Of a stretch of 64,000 nucleotides of DNA, positions 54,441 to 62,760 are shown one piece after another. The stretch is from positions 1-64,000 of the forward strand of contig JAFXQX010000015.1 in assembly GCA_017526745.1 (NCBI GenBank), read 5' to 3'. The number at the start of each line of letters is the position of its first letter. Within the stretch, counting starts at the first letter, position 1. The translations under genes were made by a program, and so were the position numbers. The notes beneath the pieces were generated by a model, which was not told where the DNA came from, did not search any database, and worked only from the letters and a program-made list of their open reading frames with translations. Source of the stretch: Lachnospiraceae bacterium (GTDB lineage: Bacteria > Bacillota > Clostridia > Lachnospirales > Lachnospiraceae).

Positions 54441-55484
54441 TTAATTCATGTCAATTACTTCCCTGACTTCGGGACTGGACATATTCTCCTCATTGACAGT
54501 GACGACACCGGTATCTATAAATCTGACGGGCGGGGTGATGCCCTGCATTATGTCAAGGACGGATCCGACAGCAAGGTAACCCATGTCATACTGGCGCTGA
54601 AGTATGGTGGAGGCTCGGTAATCAGGGTCCTTTACGAGGTCATCTATCTCATCCGAAAGATCGAACCCGACAACGGTAATATCCTTCCGACCGGCCCCTT
54701 TCACAACCCTTGCGAGAACCCTTGTAGGACCGTTGTTGGTGGCATACAGGCCCACAACCTCCGGATGCTTCGCAAGAAAATCGTTAAGGAGCGCATCGCC
54801 TTCATCTATATTACCGTTACAGTTCATGATATCGGAGATGATGCTCCACTTTCCGGGAGCGTTATTGGACCAGTACTGGTAAAATCCCGCAAGCCTTTCA
54901 TTGATGGTCTGTGATTTTGCGGTACCGACCATGATGCCTACTGAAATGTCATCATAATCCGAATAACCGGCATCGCGGAGACGGCCCAGCATTTCCTTTG
55001 CGGCGTTCTGTCCCGCATACAGGTTGTCTGTCATATAACAAATATCAAAACTCTCGGTATTCGCCGCTGTATCTATAAGGGCGACAGGTATGCCAAGTTC
55101 ATGTATCCTGTCTATATCGGAAGACAGTTCGACCGAATCGTCGGGAGACAGCAGGATCGCATCGGGCTTTGCCGCAAGAGCTTCTTCTATAAGGACACGC
55201 TGCCCCTGCCAGTCGGTCTCGTTATTCGTTCCGCCGCAGTATACATTACAGGAAAGATCTTCGCCCGCAGCTTTGCATCCTTCCATGATCACCTGCCAGT
55301 AGCTTGAGTCCATGACCTTTAATATAACGTAAATGTTCTTGTTGTTTTCGGAAACTGTTCCCAAAGGTTCAAAGTGGGAGATAGGAGAAGCCGCACTTTC
55401 CGAAGCGCCGCCGGAAGGGGCGGAGCATCCTGAAAACAGAAGTGTCAGACAGATTGTCAGTAAGATGAAACAGTACTTTTTCAT
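54441..55484 (-). CDS. Periplasmic-binding-protein-type sugar-binding lipoprotein
   Basis: The 347-residue lipoprotein (lipobox FSGC, Cys20) has the Peripla_BP_4 fold of RbsB/LacI-type binding proteins: IYVILKVMDSSYWQVIMEGCK, AKPDAILLSPDD, IPVALIDTAAN, GLYATNNGPTRVLARV and VVGFDLSDEIDDLV. No permease or ATPase genes go with it; its only operon partner is the membrane diguanylate cyclase downstream. A role as a ligand-sensing accessory, like LuxP or other binding-protein co-receptors, is more likely than transport. It is divergent from the TRAP/uronate operon. Confidence 0.85.
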   Translation of the reverse strand: MKKYCFILLTICLTLLFSGCSAPSGGASESAASPISHFEPLGTVSENNKNIYVILKVMDSSYWQVIMEGCKAAGEDLSCNVYCGGTNNETDWQGQRVLIEEALAAKPDAILLSPDDSVELSSDIDRIHELGIPVALIDTAANTESFDICYMTDNLYAGQNAAKEMLGRLRDAGYSDYDDISVGIMVGTAKSQTINERLAGFYQYWSNNAPGKWSIISDIMNCNGNIDEGDALLNDFLAKHPEVVGLYATNNGPTRVLARVVKGAGRKDITVVGFDLSDEIDDLVKDPDYRASTILQRQYDMGYLAVGSVLDIMQGITPPVRFIDTGVVTVNEENMSSPEVREVIDMN

Positions 55485-55579
55485 GCCTTATATACTATAA
55501 AAAACAATTCAAAAATACCATATCGTCATTTTTAACCAAATATGGTTTGTCAATATGTGAAATTTACCAACTTTACTAC

Positions 55580-55622
55580 TAACATGCTAGCATGTTATAG
55601 TGACACTGTCAATAACATGTTA
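55580..55622. promoter_or_regulatory. Palindromic operator pair ahead of the TRAP/uronate operon
   Basis: TAACATGCTAGCATGTTA (55580-55597) is a perfect 18-bp palindrome. Twenty-nine bases on, TAACATGTTA (55613-55622) repeats the same half-site, with GACACTGTC between them. The sites lie about 50-90 bases before dctP and may bind the GntR/FCD regulator encoded at 59593. Confidence 0.6.
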
Positions 55623-55671
55623 GTTCGATTAGGGCGAACTGATATACCAATTCAAAACAGGAGGACAAGTT

Positions 55672-56814
55672 ATGAAGAAGAAAGTTTTATCTGTCATACT
55701 GGCTGCTACACTCGCCGCTTCAATGCTTTCGGCATGCGGACTTCAGGCAGCAGATCAGAGCGCAGCAGCTCCCGCAGCTGAGGCACCCAAGGAGGAAGCA
55801 GCTCCGGCAGAGGAGGCAGCTCCCGCAGAGGAAGCAGCTCCCGCAGAAGAGGAGGCTCCCGCAGAAGATGCAGCTCCCGCAGCCAATGATCCCAAGGTCA
55901 CACTTATCATGGCAGAAGTTAATCCCCTCGACACCATCGTAGGTGCAATGGATTCCAAGTTTAAAGAAGAATGTGAGAAGCTTTCGGGCGGTTCTATCGA
56001 GATCGACCTTCAGGCAGGCGGTGTTCTCGGATCAGAGAATGATGTACTTGATACAATGCTCGGTGGCGGCGGTACGATCGATATCTCACGTATTTCCGCA
56101 TTCTCACTTACAAGCTACGGCGGAGACAAGTCACTTCTTCTGTCTCTTCCTTATACATTCGTAAGCAGGGATCATTTCTGGAATTTCGCAACAAGCGACC
56201 TTGCAGAGACATTCCTTACAGAGCCTCAGGAGAACGGTGCAGGCGTTCGCGGCCTGTTTTACGGTGAGGAAGGATTCCGTCATTTCTTCTCGGTCAATCC
56301 CGTTGAAAAGATCGAAGACCTTAAGGGCATGAAGATCCGTGTGTCAAACGACCCCGTTATGAACGGTCTTGTTGAAGGACTTGGCGCATCTCCCACAGTC
56401 GTAGCATTCGGTGAGCTTTACTCAGCTCTTCAGACCGGTGTTGTAGATGCAGCAGAGCAGCCTATCGCCAACTACAAGTCAAACGCATTCCCCGAGGTTG
56501 CCAACAACATGATCCTTGACGGACATACACTCGGTGCAGTTGAAGTTGTCATCACAGACGAAGCATGGAACAAGCTCACACCCGCTCAGCAGGATGCCAT
56601 GATGGAAGCAGGCAAACTTGCAAGCCAGTACTGCCGCGAGGTTTCAGAGGACAAGGAAAAGGAAGTTCTCGAGCAGCTTAAGAGCGAAGGATGCAACGTT
56701 GTGGAAGTTTCCGATATCAAGCCTTGGCAGGATGCAGTTGCAAAGGTTATCGAGGACAACGTAAACACAGACGAACTCAAAGATCTTTATCAGAAGCTTC
56801 TTGATCTGCAGTAA
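55672..56814 (+). CDS. dctP: TRAP transporter substrate-binding lipoprotein
   Basis: DctP captures organic acids for the TRAP permease. The 380-residue lipoprotein (lipobox LSACG, Cys22) has a tether of about 45 residues rich in Ala, Pro and Glu, then the DctP domain: GGSIEIDLQAGGVLGSENDV, LKGMKIRVSNDPVM, ELYSALQTGVVDAAEQPIANYKS. The Arg in KIRV is the usual carboxylate-binding residue. Codon use shows strong high-expression bias. AGGAGG precedes ATG 55672. The operon context points to hexuronates such as glucuronate or galacturonate. Confidence 0.92.
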   Translation: MKKKVLSVILAATLAASMLSACGLQAADQSAAAPAAEAPKEEAAPAEEAAPAEEAAPAEEEAPAEDAAPAANDPKVTLIMAEVNPLDTIVGAMDSKFKEECEKLSGGSIEIDLQAGGVLGSENDVLDTMLGGGGTIDISRISAFSLTSYGGDKSLLLSLPYTFVSRDHFWNFATSDLAETFLTEPQENGAGVRGLFYGEEGFRHFFSVNPVEKIEDLKGMKIRVSNDPVMNGLVEGLGASPTVVAFGELYSALQTGVVDAAEQPIANYKSNAFPEVANNMILDGHTLGAVEVVITDEAWNKLTPAQQDAMMEAGKLASQYCREVSEDKEKEVLEQLKSEGCNVVEVSDIKPWQDAVAKVIEDNVNTDELKDLYQKLLDLQ

Positions 56815-56842
56815 GATCACCAATCAGGTTATCAAAATCAGA

Positions 56843-56869
56843 GGGGGCACTTAATAGTGCCCCCGTTTT
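56843..56869 (+). terminator. Attenuating terminator after dctP
   Basis: GGGGGCAC-TTAATA-GTGCCCCC is a perfect 8-bp stem followed by GTTTT. As in the xylo-oligosaccharide operon, it should leave extra binding protein relative to the permeases. Confidence 0.85.
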
Positions 56870-56886
56870 AAAAGAAGGTAGGAGCC

Positions 56887-57492
56887 ATGTTTGAAAAATT
56901 AGACAAGATCAAGCCCGCATATGATGCGATATATAAGGTGCTGCTGGTCATATGTAAGATCTTTCTCATAGCCGATATAGCGATCACCACCCTGTCTGTT
57001 ATGGGACGGTACATCAGTTTTATACCCGATCCGTCATGGTCGGAGGAAGTCGTTCTGACACTCATGTCATATATGGCCGTTTTGTCTGCGGCTCTTGCCA
57101 TAAGACGCGGTGCACATATCAGAATGACCGCATTTGACCGGTATCTTCCGGAAAAAATGTTAAAAGTACTTGATATAATCGCCGATGTTTTTGTAATGGC
57201 GTTTGCAGTCATAATGCTCGTTGTCGGGATCAAGTACGCATCAACGATCGGCAGCAAAGGTACATATGTATCTATGCCGTCCGTCTCAAGAATATGGATG
57301 TATCTGCCGGTACCGGTAGCCGGTGCGGCAATGCTCGTATTCATACTTGAGACATTTTATTCAAATGTAAAATCACTCGTTCTTGGCACCGGATATATGG
57401 CCGGTGCGGTTGAAAACGATGATGAAGTAACGGATGCGCTTAAAAAAGCGGAAGAAGAGGAAGCTTTACGCGGAAAGGAGGGAGAACATTAA
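56887..57492 (+). CDS. dctQ: TRAP transporter small permease
   Basis: The 201-residue DctQ has four membrane helices (LLVICKIFLIADIAITTLSV, VVLTLMSYMAVLSAALAI, VFVMAFAVIMLVVGI, VPVAGAAMLVFILETFY) and the family motif RRGAHIRM. A charged cytoplasmic tail of about 35 residues follows. Its last base is the first base of dctM (TAATG). It pairs with DctM as the ion-driven uptake channel. Confidence 0.92.
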   Translation: MFEKLDKIKPAYDAIYKVLLVICKIFLIADIAITTLSVMGRYISFIPDPSWSEEVVLTLMSYMAVLSAALAIRRGAHIRMTAFDRYLPEKMLKVLDIIADVFVMAFAVIMLVVGIKYASTIGSKGTYVSMPSVSRIWMYLPVPVAGAAMLVFILETFYSNVKSLVLGTGYMAGAVENDDEVTDALKKAEEEEALRGKEGEH

Positions 57493-58787
57493 TGGATACT
57501 CAGACATTTGCGATCCTTGTACTGCTCGGCAGTTTCTTTTTAATGGTCCTGCTCCGGTTTCCGATAGCGTACGCCGTAGGTATCTCATCGGTTCTGTGCC
57601 TGCTGGTACAGGGTCTTCCGGTTTCGACGATGTGCCAGTACCTTGTAAAAGGTATCAGCTCATTCTCACTGATGGCAGTCCCGTTCTTTATAACGATGGG
57701 CGTACTGATGGGAACCGGAGGCATTTCGGAAAGACTGATAGCCCTTGCCGATGCTTTTGTCGGATGGATGACCGGCGGCATGGCAATGGTAAACATAGTA
57801 GCATCATATTTCTTCGGAGGCATCTCCGGATCCGCGGCTGCCGATACGGCATCCATAGGATCGATAATGATCCCTATGATGGTCGATCAGGGATATGATG
57901 ATGATTTTTCAACAGCGGTTACGATCACTTCATCATGCGAGGGCCTTCTCGTGCCTCCGAGCCACAACATGGTCATATATGCCATGAGTGCCGGCGGAGT
58001 ATCGGTAGGTGCGCTTTTCCTTGCAGGATATATCCCGGGAGCAGTCCTTGCGGCATCCCTTATGATAGGATCGTACATCATATCGAAGAGACGCAATTAC
58101 CCCAAGGGAGACAGGTTCTCGATCAAACGTCTCGGCAAGCAGTTCATTTCATCATTCTGGGCACTGGCAGCAGTTCTTATCGTCGTTGTCGGTGTTGTCT
58201 GCGGAATGTTCACGGCGACCGAGTCTGCGGCTGTCGCGGTCATCTACAGCCTTATAGTGTCGGTGTTCATATACAAAGGCCTTGACTGGAAGGGCGTCTG
58301 GCATGCACTTGATAAATGTATCGATACACTGTCAATCGTCCTGATCCTCATCTCGACATCGGCGATCTTCGGATTCTGCCTGACGAGACTTCACGTTCCG
58401 GATATGGCCAGCCGTGCCATCCTCGGACTGTCAAGCAACCCTTATGTGATAGCATTGCTTATAGACCTGATACTTCTGGTGCTCGGTTGTATAATGGATA
58501 TGGCACCCATAATCCTTATCGCCACTCCGATACTGCTGCCCATTGCAACATCGATCGGTATATCACCCGTTCAGTTCGGTATCATCATGGTACTTAACTG
58601 CGGTATCGGACTTCTCACACCTCCGGTCGGAGCAGTGCTCTTTATCGGATCCGCAGTCGGACACTGCAAGATGGAAAAAGTCGTCAAGGCTACGTTACCG
58701 TTCTATATATGCATGATCATAACGCTGCTTCTGGTAACGTTTATACCCGGCATTGCAATGTTCCTGCCCAACATTCTTGGTAACTGA
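57492..58787 (+). CDS. dctM: TRAP transporter large permease
   Basis: The 431-residue DctM has about twelve hydrophobic segments and the signature FFGGISGSAAADTASIGSIMIPMM along with LVPPSHNMVIYA and GIGLLTPPVGAVLF. It carries the substrate using the sodium gradient. Start and stop overlap neighbours by one base each (TAATG, ACTGATGG), showing tight coupling from dctQ through the YcxB-like gene. Confidence 0.95.
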   Translation: MDTQTFAILVLLGSFFLMVLLRFPIAYAVGISSVLCLLVQGLPVSTMCQYLVKGISSFSLMAVPFFITMGVLMGTGGISERLIALADAFVGWMTGGMAMVNIVASYFFGGISGSAAADTASIGSIMIPMMVDQGYDDDFSTAVTITSSCEGLLVPPSHNMVIYAMSAGGVSVGALFLAGYIPGAVLAASLMIGSYIISKRRNYPKGDRFSIKRLGKQFISSFWALAAVLIVVVGVVCGMFTATESAAVAVIYSLIVSVFIYKGLDWKGVWHALDKCIDTLSIVLILISTSAIFGFCLTRLHVPDMASRAILGLSSNPYVIALLIDLILLVLGCIMDMAPIILIATPILLPIATSIGISPVQFGIIMVLNCGIGLLTPPVGAVLFIGSAVGHCKMEKVVKATLPFYICMIITLLLVTFIPGIAMFLPNILGN

Positions 58788-59284
58788 TGGATAAGCGTTT
58801 TTCGTACACATACACAACCGGAACATTCGAACTTTGGCAGGCATCCATGTATTATGCGTACTCATCGTTTATGGGTGTGGTAAACGTGGTGTTCATCGTC
58901 TCGGCCCTGGCACTGATCTTTGCCAGATGGGGTTCGGCGTCGGACCTGTTCAAAGCTCTGATGGTCGTGATGCTCCTGCTTTTTACGGTGATACAGCCCG
59001 TCTCGATATGGCTTCGCTGCCGCGCATCGCTTGGCGGCAGGGATCAAATGATAAGCCTTACCGTAAGTGATTCCGGGATAGACGTCTCATCGGACGGCAA
59101 AAGCGGCCATATAACGTGGGATGGGGTAAAAGGAGTTGTAAAAAAACCCACGCTTGTCATAATATATTCCGGCGACGGGGCAGGTTATATACTGGGAAAT
59201 GCTGTCCTGAAGGAAACAAAGAACGAACTGTATGATTTTGTACAGGAAAGAATAAAGGAAGATCATCATGCACGTACTGAATAA
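58787..59284 (+). CDS. YcxB-like membrane protein
   Basis: The 165-residue protein has two membrane helices (GVVNVVFIVSALALIFARW and ALMVVMLLLFTVIQPVSIWL) and a C-terminal beta-rich segment (ISLTVSDSGIDVSSDGKSGHITWDGVKGVV), the pattern of the YcxB family, whose function is unknown. It begins on the dctM stop and its last 17 bases overlap kdgF, so it is part of the uronate operon, which is unusual for this family. Confidence 0.7.
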   Translation: MDKRFSYTYTTGTFELWQASMYYAYSSFMGVVNVVFIVSALALIFARWGSASDLFKALMVVMLLLFTVIQPVSIWLRCRASLGGRDQMISLTVSDSGIDVSSDGKSGHITWDGVKGVVKKPTLVIIYSGDGAGYILGNAVLKETKNELYDFVQERIKEDHHARTE

Positions 59285-59591
59285 AGACAGAGAATACCAA
59301 AGTGCGGGAGAGGGAGCAGTCAGAAAGGTCCTGGCTTACAGTAAAAACATCATGAATGTTGAACTGCAGTTTGAGGCCGGCGCCGTCGGCGCCATGCACA
59401 GCCATCCGCACGAACAGATCGGGTATGTCATAGAGGGAACCCTGATCTACAAGGAAGAGGGGGAAAAAGACGTCACACTCATGGCGGGTGATTCCTACCT
59501 GGTACCGCCGAACGTGGTCCATGGGATAGAATGCGTAACCTCCGTTAAGCTTCTCGACATATTCACACCGATGAGGGAGGATTTCATTTAA
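59268..59591 (+). CDS. kdgF: Cupin protein KdgF
   Basis: KdgF opens 4,5-unsaturated uronates, released from pectin or alginate by lyases, to the linear keto form. The 107-residue single-domain cupin has metal ligands in MHSHPHEQIGYVIEGTL and in VPPNVVHGIE near the end, as in characterised KdgF. It implies that the TRAP system may also bring in unsaturated uronates. Overlaps the YcxB-like gene by 17 bases and precedes the regulator by one base. Confidence 0.85.
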   Translation: MHVLNKDREYQSAGEGAVRKVLAYSKNIMNVELQFEAGAVGAMHSHPHEQIGYVIEGTLIYKEEGEKDVTLMAGDSYLVPPNVVHGIECVTSVKLLDIFTPMREDFI

Positions 59592-59592
59592 T

Positions 59593-60264
59593 ATGGCAAA
59601 CTCTCTTAATGACCAGACCTACAACAGACTCAGAAGGGATATCATGACGCTTGCCCTTATGCCGGGCGAGCCCGTATCCGCAGCCAAGATAGCCGAAAGA
59701 TACAATGTGTCGCGTACCCCCGCACGAGAGGCGATCGTAAGGCTTGAAGCGGATGCCCTCGTGGATATCTATCCCCAGATAGGAACGGAGATATCCAAGA
59801 TCGACGTCAACCGCGCCAAACAGGAATGGTTTGTCAGAAAGACGCTAGAAATGGGAGTGATCGACGGATTGTTTGATAATGTTTCCGATGCGGATATCCC
59901 GAAGATGCATGAGTACTGTCATAAGATGGAACTCGTATCGGACAGGCTCAACGATCCCGATATGACTTTTGAGTACTTAAGATCCGATAATGAATTTCAC
60001 GCAATAGCATATTACGTGGCGGGACAGGAACTCGCTGCCCGGATAGTGGCCAATTCAATGACTCATTACAACCGCGTGCGGCTCCTCGTTGACATGGAAA
60101 ACGCCAACAAGGACAGAACACTTGCGACTCATGCACAGTTGATCAGATGCATAGAGTCCAAGGATAAAGAAGCGTACAGAACACTTCTGTGGCAGCACAT
60201 GGGATACTTTGAAAAAGACATTGAAGTGCTTCGGGAAAAGCGGCCTGAACTGTTTAACGAATAG
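59593..60264 (+). CDS. GntR-family regulator, FCD (FadR) subgroup
   Basis: The 223-residue protein has an N-terminal winged helix (LNDQTYNRLRRDIM, KIAERYNVSRTPAREAIVRLEADALV) and a C-terminal helical FCD ligand domain with conserved Asp/His metal positions (DNEFHAIAYYVAG, THAQLIRCIESKD). Regulators of this subgroup, such as ExuR and UxuR, respond to uronates. Placed inside the uronate operon it is the likely repressor acting on the palindromes at 55580-55622. No ATG alternative; start one base after kdgF. Confidence 0.88.
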   Translation: MANSLNDQTYNRLRRDIMTLALMPGEPVSAAKIAERYNVSRTPAREAIVRLEADALVDIYPQIGTEISKIDVNRAKQEWFVRKTLEMGVIDGLFDNVSDADIPKMHEYCHKMELVSDRLNDPDMTFEYLRSDNEFHAIAYYVAGQELAARIVANSMTHYNRVRLLVDMENANKDRTLATHAQLIRCIESKDKEAYRTLLWQHMGYFEKDIEVLREKRPELFNE

Positions 60265-60273
60265 GAGGAAAAA

Positions 60274-61296
60274 ATGGGAAGAATAGTTACTTTCGGAGAG
60301 ATAATGCTCCGGCTGGCACCTAACGGACATTACAGATTCTTTCAGGATGATCAGCTTCAAGCTACATTCGGAGGCGGAGAGGCTAATGTTTCCGTATCGC
60401 TGGCAAATTACGGACTTGATACTGCATTTGTGACAAAGCTTCCGGAACATGCGATCGGACAGGCTGCGGTCAACAGCCTCCGCTATTTCGGAGTGGATAC
60501 AAGGTTCATCACAAGAGGCGGAAACAGGGTCGGAATATACTTCCTGGAAAAAGGTGCATCCCAGAGAGGAAGCCTTTGCATATACGACAGGAAGAATTCG
60601 GCTATCGCGGAAGCTTCGACGGATGATTTTGACTGGGACAGGATATTTGACGGAGCCGAATGGTTCCACTTTACGGGAATAACACCGGCACTCGGGCCGA
60701 ATGTGGCAGAGATATGTGTTGAGGCCTGCAAGGCTGCCAAAGCGCACGGCGTAAAGATCAGCTGTGATCTTAACTATCGCGGAAAACTCTGGACAAGGGA
60801 TCAGGCAAGAGCGGCCATGACGAAACTTTGCGAATACGTTGACGTATGCATCTCAAATGAAGAGGACGCCAAGGATGTATTCGGGATAGAGGCCGAAGGA
60901 AGCGATATCACCGGCGGAAAGCTCAACACCGAAGGATATAGGTCGGTCGCAAAACAACTTGCGGACAGGTTCAATTTCGAGAATGTGGCCATAACCCTTC
61001 GTACTTCGATATCCGCAAACGACAATGACTGGCAGGGAATGCTCTATGACGGAAGCGATTGCTGCTTCTCCAAACAGTATCACCTGCATATAGTTGACAG
61101 GGTAGGCGGAGGCGACAGCTTCGGCGCGGGCCTGATCTACTCGCTGGTGAACGGATATTCCACTAAAGATGCGATAGAGTTCGCGGTAGCTGCGTCAGCA
61201 CTCAAGCACTCGATCGAAGGTGATTTTAACAGGGTAAGTGTTGCGGAAGTCAAGAAGCTTGCCGGAGGAGACGGATCCGGAAGAGTGCAAAGATAG
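60274..61296 (+). CDS. kdgK: 2-keto-3-deoxygluconate kinase (PfkB family)
   Basis: KdgK phosphorylates 2-keto-3-deoxygluconate to KDPG with ATP. The 340-residue PfkB/ribokinase-fold protein has GEIMLRLAPNG at the start, FGGGEANVSVSLANYGL, and the ATP/anion-hole motif VDRVGGGDSFGAGLIYSL with the catalytic Asp. Such long KdgK forms are common in Clostridia. AGGAGG precedes ATG 60274. Pathway position is between UxaC and the aldolase. Confidence 0.92.
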   Translation: MGRIVTFGEIMLRLAPNGHYRFFQDDQLQATFGGGEANVSVSLANYGLDTAFVTKLPEHAIGQAAVNSLRYFGVDTRFITRGGNRVGIYFLEKGASQRGSLCIYDRKNSAIAEASTDDFDWDRIFDGAEWFHFTGITPALGPNVAEICVEACKAAKAHGVKISCDLNYRGKLWTRDQARAAMTKLCEYVDVCISNEEDAKDVFGIEAEGSDITGGKLNTEGYRSVAKQLADRFNFENVAITLRTSISANDNDWQGMLYDGSDCCFSKQYHLHIVDRVGGGDSFGAGLIYSLVNGYSTKDAIEFAVAASALKHSIEGDFNRVSVAEVKKLAGGDGSGRVQR

Positions 61297-61306
61297 GAGA
61301 TAGTTT

Positions 61307-62740
61307 ATGAAGCAGTTTATGGATGAAGGTTTTATTCTGGAAAACGATACGGCCAGGCACCTGTTCCACGATCATGCCGAATCTCTTCCGATAATCGATT
61401 ATCACTGTCACCTTTCGAGCCGTGAGATATACGAAGATGTCCGCTTTGACAGCCTGGGCGACGTATGGTTCGGAGGCATCCAAAAGGACGGGAGCTGTTA
61501 CGGCGACCACTACAAGTGGCGTCTCATGCGTTCCAACGGTATGGCGGAAAATCTTGTCACCGGAAGGGATGACGAGAAGGCAAGATTTAAAGGCTTTGCA
61601 GATACCTTAAGTCTTGCGATCGGAAACCCCATGTACCACTGGTGCAATCTGGAACTTAAGAGATACTTCGGAGTGGACGAGCCCTTATCGCCCGAAAGTG
61701 CTGACAGGATATGGGACAAGTGCAATGATGTGCTTAAGAATGATCCCGATATGAGCGCAAGGGGACTTATCAGAAAGAGCAATGTTGCCTATGTGGGAAC
61801 AACGGATGATCCGACAGATACGCTCGAATGGCATGAAAAGATCGCAAATGATCCCGATGTGAAGTTTCTCGTAAGACCTTCATTCAGGCCGGATAAAGCG
61901 ATCAATATCACGAAGGAAGGTTTTGCGGAGTATATTGGAAAACTTGCCGCAGCGGTCGGGAAAGAAAGCCTGGAGAGTACAGAGGATGTGATAGATGCGC
62001 TGGTGAACAGGGTCAAGTACTTCGCATCGCATGGCTGCGTTGCAACGGACCACGGACCTGATTACATCCCGTTCAGAAAGATCCCCCGTAAAGCATGTGA
62101 TGCCGCATTTGCAAAAGCGATGAGGGGAGAGAGCATAACGCTTGAAGAAGCCGAAGGGTACCAGACAGAAATCCTGATCGCACTCGGAAAAGCATATCAC
62201 TTGCACAACATGGCAATGGAGCTTCACTATTCATGCCTTCGGAACATGAATGACAGGATGTACAGGATGCTCGGACCCGATACCGGCTATGACATGATCG
62301 CCCAGAATACCTGCGGCGGTAACATCGCAAAGCTCCTATCGGAGCTTGACAGCACGAATGAACTTCCCAGGACGATCATCTTCTCGCTTAACCCTGCTGA
62401 TAACGAGCAGATAGGAACGATACTCGGATGCTTCCAGTCAAGCGAAGTCCCGGGTAAGATCCAGCATGGTCCCGCATGGTGGTTCAATGATTCGAAGAGC
62501 GGAATGGAAGATCAGATGAGATCGCTCGCAAATCTCGGACTGCTCGGAAACTTTATCGGAATGCTGACGGACTCACGTTCCTTCCTGTCATACACAAGAC
62601 ACGAGTACTTCAGAAGGATCATGTGCAATCTGATCGGAAAGTGGGTTGAGGCAGGAGAGTATCCCGCAGACGAGGATGCACTGAAGAAGATAGTAACGGG
62701 TATCTCATATTACAACGCAAAGAGATACTTCGGGTTATAG
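61307..62740 (+). CDS. uxaC: Glucuronate isomerase
   Basis: UxaC isomerises D-glucuronate to fructuronate and D-galacturonate to tagaturonate. The 477-residue protein has the DYHCHLSSREIYED metal motif near residue 28, the Trp/Arg-rich YKWRLMRSNG, and the conserved VATDHGPDY and HGPAWWFNDSKSGM regions. It belongs to the amidohydrolase-related UxaC family and is of full length. The reductases and dehydratases for the next steps are not seen except possibly the SDR at the window edge. Confidence 0.95.
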   Translation: MKQFMDEGFILENDTARHLFHDHAESLPIIDYHCHLSSREIYEDVRFDSLGDVWFGGIQKDGSCYGDHYKWRLMRSNGMAENLVTGRDDEKARFKGFADTLSLAIGNPMYHWCNLELKRYFGVDEPLSPESADRIWDKCNDVLKNDPDMSARGLIRKSNVAYVGTTDDPTDTLEWHEKIANDPDVKFLVRPSFRPDKAINITKEGFAEYIGKLAAAVGKESLESTEDVIDALVNRVKYFASHGCVATDHGPDYIPFRKIPRKACDAAFAKAMRGESITLEEAEGYQTEILIALGKAYHLHNMAMELHYSCLRNMNDRMYRMLGPDTGYDMIAQNTCGGNIAKLLSELDSTNELPRTIIFSLNPADNEQIGTILGCFQSSEVPGKIQHGPAWWFNDSKSGMEDQMRSLANLGLLGNFIGMLTDSRSFLSYTRHEYFRRIMCNLIGKWVEAGEYPADEDALKKIVTGISYYNAKRYFGL

Positions 62741-62760
62741 AACGGATCGGAGGATATGAA

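Noticed and set aside
54267-54914. Plus-strand open frame opposite the GGDEF and binding-protein genes
   Set aside because: It spans the junction of two well-supported minus-strand genes and has no RBS or family motifs.
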